From: a virus
Direction: 5' to 3' (one strand)
Length of the DNA stretch: 26,259 nucleotides
IMG/VR virus record: IMGVR_UViG_3300033571_009674
Location: 1-26,259 of that record
Positions 1 through 7,949 of this stretch are shown in pieces. Each line of letters begins with the position of its first letter. Position 1 is the stretch's first letter. Made by a program: the position numbers and the translations under genes. A model generated the notes under the pieces. That model saw only the letters and a list, made by a program, of their open reading frames with translations, was not told the origin of the DNA and ran no database searches.

Positions 1-950
1 AATTGTTTAATAGTTGTTTTATCAGCAAAGGTATAAACTAAACTGTTGCCTTCTTTCTTCAGCAAGTTTTTAGCTTCTAACATGTCTGTCAATCCGCTAT
101 ATGGACTCATACCAGTTTCATAAGGAATTTCTACTTGTACTGACTCAAACGGTTTAGCATATCTGGTCTTCATGATCTTACAAGCTGCACGGATACCGTT
201 AACAGTTGTAGTCTTATTACCATCAGCGTCTGTTTTAAGTTTAAGTTTACGCATAGCAACAACGATACTTGAAGCATAGATAAAGCCTTGACCGCCTGAA
301 ATTTTATCATCTGGATCAAACATGTCTTGACTTGCGTATGTATGATTTGTACAAACTAATCCAAGGTTTAATGTTCCAAACATGTTCACGCAGTTACGTA
401 CAAGTGCTGTAAGTGCTTTAGGTTTACGACCCATATCACCTTTCATTTCACCTGCTTCAAACTGATTAACGTCTGTTGGAGTTAACATCATGCCTAGTGA
501 GTCAAGTACAAATAATACTTTTGGACGTTCTTCTGCAGGTAATGTTTTGTATTCTTTAACAAAGTCACTGATAACTTTAGCCACGTCATCAATCATAGCC
601 ATGTTAAGTTTAAGTAGTTTTTCTTCGCTAGTGTCCACACCAAGTGCGTGTAACCATGCTTCGTCGAGTGCGTTTTCTGTATCAATTAAGATTACATAGA
701 TGCCTTGTTCTTGTGCATGACGTACAATATTACCTGAACAGATAAAACTTTTACCTGCCCCTGATTCACCTGCAAACACAGTTACTTTACCCATCGGAAT
801 ACCTTTGTTAAAATCCCCGCTGAGTAGATAGTTTAATGTGTAGTTGCCTGTTGAGATCCAATCTGTTGGATCGTTAAAGCCAATACCTAAGCCATCTATA
901 GACTTTGTAATTGACTTTCTAAATTTTGATATATCGAATGGTTTTGCCAT
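1..950 (-). CDS. uvsX: UvsX RecA-like recombinase (3' end cut by window edge)
   Basis: This is the phage RecA-family strand-exchange protein, which coats single-stranded DNA and drives recombination-dependent replication and repair. The start is the ATG at 948-950, preceded by the Shine-Dalgarno AGAGGA. The visible 316 codons contain a Walker A motif GESGAGKS at about residues 61-68 and a Walker B-type strand VLFVLDSLGM near residue 145. The L2-like segment with FDPDDKISGGQGFIYASS is also present. The C-terminus lies beyond base 1. T4 UvsX is about 390 residues, so roughly four fifths is present. A strong sigma-70-like promoter lies about 75 bases upstream, which fits early or middle expression. 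gp32, its usual partner, is encoded about 2.7 kb upstream on the same strand, with an accessory enzyme cassette between them. Confidence 0.93.
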   Translation of the reverse strand, partial: MAKPFDISKFRKSITKSIDGLGIGFNDPTDWISTGNYTLNYLLSGDFNKGIPMGKVTVFAGESGAGKSFICSGNIVRHAQEQGIYVILIDTENALDEAWLHALGVDTSEEKLLKLNMAMIDDVAKVISDFVKEYKTLPAEERPKVLFVLDSLGMMLTPTDVNQFEAGEMKGDMGRKPKALTALVRNCVNMFGTLNLGLVCTNHTYASQDMFDPDDKISGGQGFIYASSIVVAMRKLKLKTDADGNKTTTVNGIRAACKIMKTRYAKPFESVQVEIPYETGMSPYSGLTDMLEAKNLLKKEGNSLVYTFADKTTIKQ

Positions 951-1022
951 AATTATTTGTCCTCTGTTAAATTACGTAATTCTGTAAATATTGTTTCATT
1001 ATTTTTATAGATATCTTTATGC

Positions 1023-1051
1023 ATTGTAACATTTTGTTCAAACTTTTTCAA
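1023..1051 (-). promoter_or_regulatory. Sigma-70-like promoter for uvsX
   Basis: On the minus strand, TTGAAA (1046-1051) and TACAAT (1023-1028) are separated by 17 bases. Each hexamer matches the bacterial consensus at five of six positions. The predicted start near 1016 leaves a leader of about 65 bases before the uvsX ATG. It sits in the only true gap between the SDR gene and uvsX. Confidence 0.65.
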
Positions 1052-1074
1052 GTAAAAATTCTAATTTTGACTAA

Positions 1075-1566
1075 TTAAATATTCTTTGCTATCCACTCTA
1101 TTACTCCTTGAGCATATTCGTCGACATCCATGTAGTCTGGCAGTGTTTGTCCTGGTTGTGTTGCAATACTACCCGGTCTAACTAATAATAATCTTGGCCA
1201 CTCACTACGATGTTCTAACAACTGTGTTGCTAAGTCCAAGGCTTTTTTCTGTATGATATATTCATCCCATTCCTCTTTAGGTGGAAGTAACATATCAGTC
1301 ATCTGTGTACCAACATTTACAATATATTTCTGTTGTCCTCGCCAACGGCGCCATACTTCAAATAATAATTCTGTTTGTGCGAAGCCAACTTGTGCATTAT
1401 TAACGAACATATCGCAAGGTTCTATCATACCGGCTACTTTAGGTAGACTGCGTATATTGTATCCGTTGCGTCGGCTAAGTCCAATCACTTCGTGACCATT
1501 TTCTTCGTATATACTAGCAAGTGCTTGTCCAATACCTGCGCTGTGTCCGGTGATCGCTATTTTCAT
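1075..1566 (-). CDS. Short-chain dehydrogenase/reductase (SDR) family protein
   Basis: This 163-residue protein is probably an NAD(P)-dependent oxidoreductase with a Rossmann fold. The cofactor loop TGHSAGIG is at residues 6-13, an NNAQ strand at 56-59, the YxxxK catalytic pair in YIIQK at 103-107, and a PGSI turn at 131-134. It is shorter than the usual 250-residue SDR, so the C-terminal substrate region is reduced. The usual catalytic serine strand reads NVGT rather than NISS, so full activity is not certain. The start overlaps the stop of the upstream oxygenase-like gene by four bases (ATGA), implying translational coupling. It is the last gene of a four-gene cassette between gp32 and uvsX. 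The substrate is unknown. Confidence 0.8.
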   Translation of the reverse strand: MKIAITGHSAGIGQALASIYEENGHEVIGLSRRNGYNIRSLPKVAGMIEPCDMFVNNAQVGFAQTELLFEVWRRWRGQQKYIVNVGTQMTDMLLPPKEEWDEYIIQKKALDLATQLLEHRSEWPRLLLVRPGSIATQPGQTLPDYMDVDEYAQGVIEWIAKNI

Positions 1567-2114
1567 TGTAACAAGTCCAATGGTTGGTTTACAAAAGTAA
1601 AACTTGCTACTATTCTTGGTAGTTCTGTTGCTGTTAATTTTATAACACTGTGTGGTATTCTTGAATGGAAAACTATAGGTTTAGTTAAATCATATATTTC
1701 TGATTTTAGTTTTAATTTAGATTCATCTAGCTCACTAACATCTTCTTGTTCATTATCAAATTGATTTTTTGTTCTAGATAATTTAGCTATATCCTCATTA
1801 TATTCATACCACCTATTTACCCAGCCTTGGGTATTTTTAATAGGAATATTAATTTTAGCTATCATTGGTAGTGTATCTACATGTAATGGTAAATCTTCAT
1901 AAAGCAGTGTCACTGAGGCATTTTGAACATATAATTTATTTTTAAGAAAAAATTTAACCAGTTCAGGTATACTTGTTATTAATTTCTCAGTATCTAAAAA
2001 TTGCCAATTTTTTGCCTTGGATGATATTAAATCTGTGTCATTTAATAAAAAATTGTAAATTTTAGATTGGATAATATCTAAATCTTCGCACTCTATTTCT
2101 ACATAGGCTTTCAT
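1563..2114 (-). CDS. Putative 2OG-Fe(II) oxygenase-like protein
   Basis: This 183-residue protein shows the sparse signature of a double-stranded beta-helix dioxygenase. H78-V-D80 sits in LPLHVDT, a distal histidine H155 in RIPHSV, and an arginine R167 twelve residues later in LPRIVASF. The spacing between H78 and H155 and the hydrophobic strand pattern fit non-haem iron oxygenases that use 2-oxoglutarate, such as the aspartyl-hydroxylase-like group. Residues 108-135 form a charged insertion. The call is inferred from the motif only. The start has a good Shine-Dalgarno (AGAGG) inside the end of the radical-SAM gene and overlaps its stop by four bases. Both neighbours are also redox or modifying enzymes, so a shared modification pathway is plausible but the substrate is unknown. 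Confidence 0.55.
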   Translation of the reverse strand: MKAYVEIECEDLDIIQSKIYNFLLNDTDLISSKAKNWQFLDTEKLITSIPELVKFFLKNKLYVQNASVTLLYEDLPLHVDTLPMIAKINIPIKNTQGWVNRWYEYNEDIAKLSRTKNQFDNEQEDVSELDESKLKLKSEIYDLTKPIVFHSRIPHSVIKLTATELPRIVASFTFVNQPLDLLQ

Positions 2115-2995
2115 TCTATACCTCTTAATCGCGTTTGTTCTTGTATGTATGCTAGAGACTCCGGAGTATCTTTATTTTCGACCGCCAGTTCTGATGGTTC
2201 TTTAAGATACGCATAGCTGTGATCTAAATTATGTAGTTTAACAAACTCTAGTATGTTAGGTAAGTCATTTACATTCAGCACACTAACCGTGGTCCAAGTG
2301 TTTAATTTTATAGGCATTTCCATGTATCGCTGTAGATTAGCATAAAACTTGTCCCATTTGATAGGCCAACGCACTAGGTCATGCACGGGTCCGATACCAT
2401 CAAGGCTAACTGTTACAGTAATCTGTACACCGCGTTCACACAGCGGCCACAGTTCTTCTAAGACTGTGCTACAGTTTGTATTAAGTCTAATACTTTTTAT
2501 ATTCTTAGGCAAGTTTGCCAGTATATGTTTATAGTTTTTACTATAGCTAGGTTCTCCACCGTTGATGTCTAGGTGTACTACCCTATCCAAAGGTAACTCC
2601 CAAAATTTACTAGAATTGTCCACAATCGTATATGTTTTACTTTTTAATCCGCCAATTAGTGTGCTTAAATTTTCGTTACAGGTCAGACATGCGCTGTTAC
2701 ATATATTATCAAGTACCCCGCCCACCGACAGATAATCTGATTTTTTTTGAATTTTGTCAAATTCGATGGCATTCAATCTAATACTGGTTTGATTAATTGC
2801 TTCAGTCTCTTTACATCTGATACATTCCTCAGGCCAGATGTCTCTGTGCATAGATAATTTAATGTCGTGTAACCAAATACTTCTATCCATTTCTTCAAGT
2901 GAATTAAACCTTGGTGCGTTTGCCATATGGCCACAACGGCCGACGGTGCCATCTGAGTTTAATCTAACGAAATGTTCTAGTCTAGGGCAGTGCAT
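2111..2995 (-). CDS. Radical SAM protein with N-terminal SPASM/twitch-like cysteines
   Basis: This 294-residue protein carries the radical-SAM iron-sulfur motif CX3CX2C at C99, C103 and C106 (CNSACLTC). A GGEP S-adenosylmethionine-binding motif follows at about 146-149. A separate N-terminal cysteine set (C3, C21, C58, C61) resembles the auxiliary-cluster pattern of SPASM or twitch domains, with a GTVGRCGHM turn typical of that fold. Here it precedes the radical-SAM core, whereas SPASM domains usually follow it. Such proteins generate a 5'-deoxyadenosyl radical to modify peptides, sugars or small molecules; the substrate here cannot be told. The start lies 19 bases inside the end of the sulfotransferase gene and has no clear Shine-Dalgarno, so it may depend on coupling. 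Confidence 0.82.
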   Translation of the reverse strand: MHCPRLEHFVRLNSDGTVGRCGHMANAPRFNSLEEMDRSIWLHDIKLSMHRDIWPEECIRCKETEAINQTSIRLNAIEFDKIQKKSDYLSVGGVLDNICNSACLTCNENLSTLIGGLKSKTYTIVDNSSKFWELPLDRVVHLDINGGEPSYSKNYKHILANLPKNIKSIRLNTNCSTVLEELWPLCERGVQITVTVSLDGIGPVHDLVRWPIKWDKFYANLQRYMEMPIKLNTWTTVSVLNVNDLPNILEFVKLHNLDHSYAYLKEPSELAVENKDTPESLAYIQEQTRLRGIE

Positions 2996-3609
2996 TTTAA
3001 TTTTGAATATGCTATTGGGTCTTGAGCGTGTAAGTAGGCTAATATCTCACTGAATGTAACTTCCTGACCTATCATTTCTAATAGATAATAGTCTAAGCGT
3101 TGATACATTTCATTATGTAAATTATTCTTTAGTCGGTCTAATACTTCAGCCGACAGCATGTTTGTTTCTTCCGGTTTAATTGATATATTAATAAACTTAC
3201 TTATCACAGTCATATCATGTAAGCATAAGCTGGTATTCTTGTTTATATATTTGGATAAATTAACAATCCAACTTAGTTGAGGAGCATAGTGTCTATTTAA
3301 AAACAAATATTTTTCGGCAAAGTATATAATAGTATCTACGTCCAATTGTGGGTTATCACGTTTGGTATTATAGACATAGGTATTAATTCCAGATAGAAAT
3401 CTCTGCATAGGATCACGCAGAACAATATCTACTATCGGTATACGTGTGATTTGATTATTTAATAATATCTTGCAGTTATTCCGATGAGCATACTCGTAAA
3501 AACTACTACTACCATTTTTAAAGATGGGGTAGATGTACCGATGTGAAGCTTCTATTTCTATAACTTCACATCGGTTAGGAAAGATTATATCATCTAACCT
3601 ACTTAACAT
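2977..3609 (-). CDS. Sulfotransferase-family protein
   Basis: This 210-residue protein carries both PAPS-binding signatures of sulfotransferases. The 5'-phosphosulfate loop is in YPIFKNGSSSF (about residues 27-37) and the 3'-phosphate strand in IVLRDPMQRFLSG (about 62-74). Members move sulfate from PAPS to carbohydrate, lipid or protein hydroxyls; the acceptor here is unknown. The length is short for the family but both cofactor motifs are complete. It is the first gene of the cassette, beginning 12 bases after the gp32 stop, so it is probably transcribed with gp32. It overlaps the downstream radical-SAM gene by 19 bases. Confidence 0.78.
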   Translation of the reverse strand: MLSRLDDIIFPNRCEVIEIEASHRYIYPIFKNGSSSFYEYAHRNNCKILLNNQITRIPIVDIVLRDPMQRFLSGINTYVYNTKRDNPQLDVDTIIYFAEKYLFLNRHYAPQLSWIVNLSKYINKNTSLCLHDMTVISKFINISIKPEETNMLSAEVLDRLKNNLHNEMYQRLDYYLLEMIGQEVTFSEILAYLHAQDPIAYSKLKCTALD

Positions 3610-3621
3610 CTAGTTTACTAC

Positions 3622-4632
3622 TTAGGATGTTTTTTGGCGATTGCGGATCATCGCTAAGATGTCTTCAGCACGTGCTGTACCACCTGCTGGAGGTGTTGCT
3701 ACTGGTGCTGTAGGAGCCGCCGGTGCTACTTCTGCAACTGCCGGAGTATCTTCAACGTCATGAACATCACCATGACCATCTACGGTTGCTGTAGGAGCAC
3801 TTGCTGGCGCCGCTGCCGGAGCATTAGCTACAACCACATTAACACCTCTTGGTTTGTAGTAGTTACCCCAACGATCTGCGTCATATGCTTGACCATCTAC
3901 CGATGCTTCAAACATTTCTTTGATCACTTTAAGTTCAACATCACTTGGTTTCTTAGGAAGGAAATCGCTAAGATTATACAAGCCATGAGTTTCAATAGCC
4001 GCAGCTTCTTCTGCTGTTAGTGCAGATTCTTTGCGTGACCATTTACTTGTTGAGTAATCAGCATAACCACCTTTTGATGTTTTAGTAACTGTAAAGTCTA
4101 AACCACCTTGATAGTCTGTTGGAAGGTTTTCTAACTCAGGATCAAGCAAGGCTGATTTAACTAAGTTAAAAATTTGCGGACTGATAATAAATCTGCGAAT
4201 TGGGTTTTCTGGTGTCTTGTCATCAGTTAAAGGGTTCTCACGCACGAAACCTTGGAATAAGTATGATTTCTTTTTCCAATACTTACGACCCATTTCTTCC
4301 AATGATGAATCTTTAAACCATGTGCGTACTTCTGCAAGTACTGGACATGCTTCACCATACATTTCAACGCATGGTACTTGAACTGTGACTGGTTTACTAT
4401 CTGCTTGACCTTTAACACCAGCAAATGGTAAGTTAATCATTAAACGTTCTACCCAGAAGAATGTGTTTTTTGGATCTGCGTCTGGAAGGAATCTAATGCG
4501 AGCGTTTGTGCCTTCTTGGATATTCCAGTGTGCGTAGATAGCGTTGTCGCCACCTGTTTGTGAATTGTTACCTGAACTGCGTGTTTCTTGTGCTTGTAAT
4601 TTTGCACGGATTTCTGCTAATGATGTTGCCAT
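3622..4632 (-). CDS. 32: gp32-like single-stranded DNA-binding protein
   Basis: This is the phage single-stranded DNA-binding protein of the replication and recombination machinery. The chosen start at 4632 gives 336 residues beginning MATSLAEIRAKLQ and has a strong Shine-Dalgarno (AAGGAG) seven bases upstream. An in-frame ATG at 4695 would add 21 residues unlike the family and is rejected. The basic N-terminal helix, an OB-type core (HWNIQEGTNARIRFLPD) and an alanine/proline-rich linker with an acidic stretch (residues about 265-315) can be seen. The C-terminus ends in ILAMIRNRQKTS rather than in a purely acidic tail. In the zinc region only C88 and C96 are obvious, without the T4 CxxC pair. 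The sulfotransferase cassette follows directly. Confidence 0.9.
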   Translation of the reverse strand: MATSLAEIRAKLQAQETRSSGNNSQTGGDNAIYAHWNIQEGTNARIRFLPDADPKNTFFWVERLMINLPFAGVKGQADSKPVTVQVPCVEMYGEACPVLAEVRTWFKDSSLEEMGRKYWKKKSYLFQGFVRENPLTDDKTPENPIRRFIISPQIFNLVKSALLDPELENLPTDYQGGLDFTVTKTSKGGYADYSTSKWSRKESALTAEEAAAIETHGLYNLSDFLPKKPSDVELKVIKEMFEASVDGQAYDADRWGNYYKPRGVNVVVANAPAAAPASAPTATVDGHGDVHDVEDTPAVAEVAPAAPTAPVATPPAGGTARAEDILAMIRNRQKTS

Positions 4633-4693
4633 AATGTATTTCTCCTTGTTTAAGATGGTCTTTAATATGCCTATAACGTATATGCATAATAAC

Positions 4694-4722
4694 ATAATAC
4701 GCTACTATTATTTATCTTACAA
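4694..4722 (-). promoter_or_regulatory. Putative sigma-70-like promoter for gp32
   Basis: On the minus strand TTGTAA (4717-4722) and TATTAT (4694-4699) lie 17 bases apart. They match the consensus at four and five positions. The -35 hexamer is formed by the last leucine codon and stop codon of the upstream gene. The predicted leader before the gp32 start is about 55 bases. Confidence 0.45.
4709..4716 (-). promoter_or_regulatory. T4-type late box GATAAATA upstream of gp32
   Basis: The minus strand reads GATAAATA, one mismatch from the T4 late promoter TATAAATA. It lies inside the spacer of the putative sigma-70 promoter, about 75 bases before the gp32 start. It could give gp32 a second, late start, but one short match is weak evidence. 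Confidence 0.4.
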
Positions 4723-5688
4723 GGGAATTTTTTGCCAATTTTTTGATCTAAGGATATGTTGGTTATGTTCTACTGTAGATTGTAAACAGTCAGCTATATT
4801 TTTTAATTCATCATTCGACATTGCCGCTAACCTATCAATCTCTTGCTGTATAGCATTAAAGCGTTCAAACGGATTTACTATTTGGTCATACTGTTCGTTA
4901 ATCCAAGGAGAAAATGTTTTAAATTCTAAATTTTGTAAGTATGCTAAAGCACCTGTACCTGAAAATAATATAAAAGGTTTACCCAATGCAAGAGATCTAA
5001 CTGTTTTTTCTGTTATCCATTCTGGATTATATATGTCTGTTTCTATAACTATCTCTAAAAAATATCTACTAGCGTATTTTCCTACAGTGTTTACTGATTC
5101 TACCCAATTACATGATCCTGCATCGTTTATTGCTGTTAATTCATCTACAAGTATAGGAGAATGATTTTTAATCCACTCTAATTCATCAAAATATAAATTA
5201 GAAACATGAGAAAAATACCAGTGGGCATGACTATATTTTGGACGAAAACTTAGTAACGTACTGTCTTTATGCTGTGCATGTAAATACATGGCCATTTTTA
5301 ATCTGAATATGTCTATTCTGCCCAGCAAGCACAAAAATTTTTTGTCAAATTCTTTGTTGTTTATAGGTTGTATAAATTTTGATCCTGTGGACAAAAACAT
5401 CTTATGATGTTTTTTACATGTTGCATACGGGATATCAATTGTATCATGACTTAATATTATTAATTTTTCTTTTGGAATTTTAAAAAACTGCTGAGTTAAT
5501 TTTATTACCTCTAAGGCACCCGACAAATATAAATTCTCACCATCTCTAAAATTAAACACAATGGTTTGATTAGTATAAAATTTGTTTATTATATCTTGTA
5601 TTATTGTTGGGTGTAATTGCCAAATGTAGTATTTAGATATGCCTACGCACATATCAAACTCAATTTGATTTTCTGTTATTTGATACAT
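4717..5688 (-). CDS. Hypothetical protein, possibly GT10/fucosyltransferase-like
   Basis: This 323-residue protein is not recognised with certainty. The C-terminal region contains WITEKTVRSLALGKPFILFS (about 224-243), followed by YLQNLEFKTFSPWINEQYD. This resembles the donor-binding part of family 10 glycosyltransferases (fucosyltransferases), where E/K residues contact the nucleotide sugar. The middle segment KKFLCLLGRIDIFRL (about 116-130) also fits the strand that opens the second Rossmann domain in that group. The N-terminal third shows no motif I can name. The start has no clear Shine-Dalgarno and lies just after a rho-independent terminator, and no strong promoter is visible. A role in modifying host or virion glycans is an inference. 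Confidence 0.5.
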   Translation of the reverse strand: MYQITENQIEFDMCVGISKYYIWQLHPTIIQDIINKFYTNQTIVFNFRDGENLYLSGALEVIKLTQQFFKIPKEKLIILSHDTIDIPYATCKKHHKMFLSTGSKFIQPINNKEFDKKFLCLLGRIDIFRLKMAMYLHAQHKDSTLLSFRPKYSHAHWYFSHVSNLYFDELEWIKNHSPILVDELTAINDAGSCNWVESVNTVGKYASRYFLEIVIETDIYNPEWITEKTVRSLALGKPFILFSGTGALAYLQNLEFKTFSPWINEQYDQIVNPFERFNAIQQEIDRLAAMSNDELKNIADCLQSTVEHNQHILRSKNWQKIPL

Positions 5689-5710
5689 ATCGATAAATTT
5701 TTATTAAAAA

Positions 5711-5733
5711 AAAGGCACTATAAAAGTGCCTTT
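5711..5733 (-). terminator. Rho-independent terminator after the 727-residue gene
   Basis: An inverted repeat AAAGGCACT/AGTGCCTTT with a five-base loop (5720-5724) is followed on the minus strand by a run of eight T. It lies about 20 bases after the stop of the upstream gene at 5753, so it ends the head-gene transcript. A smaller imperfect hairpin (ATCCCA/TGGGGGAT, 5735-5751) sits just upstream of it. Confidence 0.85.
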
Positions 5734-5752
5734 CATCCCAGTCTGGGGGATC

Positions 5753-7936
5753 TTATTTTAAGCCTGCTAATTTTTTAAGTTGTTCTCTTTCTTTTTCGTA
5801 TTGTGCTTTTCGTTGGAAAGCAGGTTTATCTAAATCGTATCCCGCCCATCCAGGTAGTTTCTTATCAATTTTTGGTTGCTGTCTTTTGAATGTGGGTTCA
5901 TCATATTTGCTATAATCAGGATTATCTGGCATTTCTATCGCTTCTTTGGCTACCTTTTCTGCATTTAATTTTTTAATATGATATATATCGTCATCAACTT
6001 GTATAGTATAATTTTCTTCCATGTCACCTACTACTTTGCCTTGGATTTCTGGTTGAGTTTTATCTTTAATCATATCACCTACATTAATTGCCGCTTCATT
6101 TACTAATTTTTCAAATGCTTCTTCTAATGTCTTATCTGCCATCTTTTCTGTTTGTCTGCGGGCAACATCGCTCATATGATGGATCTTACCAACAGGATCT
6201 TTCTTCTTAGTTCGTTTTTTCCAATCACCTTCGTGTTCCCAACCTGTTAATTTGCCTGTTTTTGGGTCGTATGTTACTTTGTCTTTGGCTTCATGCATTT
6301 CTGGATATTCTACACCTGCTTCATTGTATACTTCGCGGACCATGATACTAATATCGCTTGAGCCTATTTCTTCCATTGGTGCGTGGAATGATGCTACATC
6401 ACTTGCAGCATTCATAATACCTTCCGGGCCTGCTTTCTTAAGTAACTCGCTATGATCATTAATATTGTTTAAGATTCTACGGATAATTGCTGATTGTATT
6501 GTTTCAATATTTGCTAATAGGTCATCTTGATCTGTTTCATCTTCATATACTACGCCGTCCATACCGCCATTACCTGCACCGTATGTGTTACCTTCATCTA
6601 CTTGTAAATCTTCATCTCCTACTTCCGCTGGTTCTGCCGGAACATCAGGATCACCAATTTCGTTAGCAATCTGTTGATAGATGTTTGGTAAATTATCTTG
6701 TAACCAATATGCGATCACATCACGTGCATCTGCTTCTGGATCTTGTTCAGCTAATTCTCCTAGGCGATCAAACAATTTATCGTCACCTATGAGATTGTAC
6801 AGTGCGTTAGTAGCGTTTTGTGCATCGACTCCCACTGGTAATGGATTACCAAACAATTCAATCAATTCATTGACTTCATCTTCACTATCTGGAAGTGCCC
6901 ATGTACCTTCTGCTAATCGATTTGCCCAGCTTTCAAATGCTTCAGCCATTTTATTAGTTTTTTTCATATTATAAGCCTTGTATACTATTGGTAGTGCATC
7001 GTCCATGCGTTCATTGTAAGTGCGTTTTACAAATCTTTCTTTAAGACTGTCTGCATCAAAATCTTCTTCCGGAATGTAACTGGTGCTAGTATGCACAAAT
7101 TGTTCTTTACATTGACTGTAACCTTTGCGTCCACTCATTTTATTCAGTGTATCTTTTAGCAAACTATGATATTCGAAGGCTGCTTCTACCATACGATGTG
7201 TTTCTTCATCTTCAAACACACGGCGAATCATTGCAGCTTTAAATGGTTTTAGTTTGCCGCATTCTTCTGCGATTTCTGTTATGTGGTTACCAAACTCATC
7301 GTTAATACTGCCACCTTCTGCACAGTGACGTGCCATAGCCCGAGCATACCGTAGACTGTTATGTGGTAGTTTAAGGCGCTCACCATCGGAATTTTCTAAG
7401 TAAATAGCACGGATTTTACGAGCACGTGCACCTTTACGTTCTGGATCAATTTGATCACTGTGTCGGATAATAATTCGTACAGGACCATCATTTTCGTAAC
7501 TTGATCGTCTAGTTCCGTAAAGTTGGCTTTCGCCTATTACTTCATTTTTATCATAAGTTGTGTCTGCTTTACTGACTTGCTGTATATCTCGATGTTTGAG
7601 CGTGGCACGAGTAATATCGCGCGGCTCAAAACTAAGTAGGTTACGTTTAGCAAATTCACGTAGTTCTTTAAGAAAACCATACCATTGCTTTCGATTTTCT
7701 CCTTCTAACTCGCTACTGATATTTTTACTAAAGTACACTTTAAGACTAGTTTCATCAATAATACTGATAGTAATATTGCCGTAGTTGTTTCCGTCTATTA
7801 CGTAATCAAAATTAAAAAAACGTGCGTCTTCTGGATTTTGTGTAGAGTTTGCGTTTTCTTCGCCTAAACTTACATCTTCAAATCGATCACGGATTTTTTC
7901 AAATAGACCTTCTGCAATTTTATTAATTTCTCTCAT
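5753..7936 (-). CDS. Large conserved hypothetical protein, probable head/virion-associated
   Basis: This 727-residue protein has no enzymatic motif that I recognise. The start at 7936 (MREINKIAEGLFEKI) lies 13 bases after the terminase stop. An alternative ATG at 7978 overlaps terminase and adds 14 serine/cysteine-rich residues, and is less likely. There is no Shine-Dalgarno; a GATAAATA box ends five bases before this ATG. The N-terminus resembles a T4 capsid-targeting peptide with a possible gp21-type cleavage site IAE|G. The protein is acidic in its middle (about residues 440-490, an Asp/Glu/Gly-rich stretch) and basic near the end. It finishes with LKKLAGLK, a motif shared with two nearby proteins. 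Its position next to terminase suggests a virion or prohead role. Confidence 0.7.
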   Translation of the reverse strand: MREINKIAEGLFEKIRDRFEDVSLGEENANSTQNPEDARFFNFDYVIDGNNYGNITISIIDETSLKVYFSKNISSELEGENRKQWYGFLKELREFAKRNLLSFEPRDITRATLKHRDIQQVSKADTTYDKNEVIGESQLYGTRRSSYENDGPVRIIIRHSDQIDPERKGARARKIRAIYLENSDGERLKLPHNSLRYARAMARHCAEGGSINDEFGNHITEIAEECGKLKPFKAAMIRRVFEDEETHRMVEAAFEYHSLLKDTLNKMSGRKGYSQCKEQFVHTSTSYIPEEDFDADSLKERFVKRTYNERMDDALPIVYKAYNMKKTNKMAEAFESWANRLAEGTWALPDSEDEVNELIELFGNPLPVGVDAQNATNALYNLIGDDKLFDRLGELAEQDPEADARDVIAYWLQDNLPNIYQQIANEIGDPDVPAEPAEVGDEDLQVDEGNTYGAGNGGMDGVVYEDETDQDDLLANIETIQSAIIRRILNNINDHSELLKKAGPEGIMNAASDVASFHAPMEEIGSSDISIMVREVYNEAGVEYPEMHEAKDKVTYDPKTGKLTGWEHEGDWKKRTKKKDPVGKIHHMSDVARRQTEKMADKTLEEAFEKLVNEAAINVGDMIKDKTQPEIQGKVVGDMEENYTIQVDDDIYHIKKLNAEKVAKEAIEMPDNPDYSKYDEPTFKRQQPKIDKKLPGWAGYDLDKPAFQRKAQYEKEREQLKKLAGLK

Positions 7937-7949
7937 AACATTATTTATC

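Noticed and set aside
953-1024. A 23-codon open frame (MHKDIYKN...) just before uvsX
   Set aside because: Its ATG overlaps the -10 of the uvsX promoter, so it would not be in that transcript, and it has no Shine-Dalgarno.
4633-4695. A 21-residue N-terminal extension of gp32 starting at 4695
   Set aside because: The internal ATG at 4632 has a strong Shine-Dalgarno and yields the expected gp32 N-terminus.
4544-5164. A 206-codon plus-strand open frame
   Set aside because: It runs across gp32, its promoter region and the next gene in antisense, and shows no protein-like motif.
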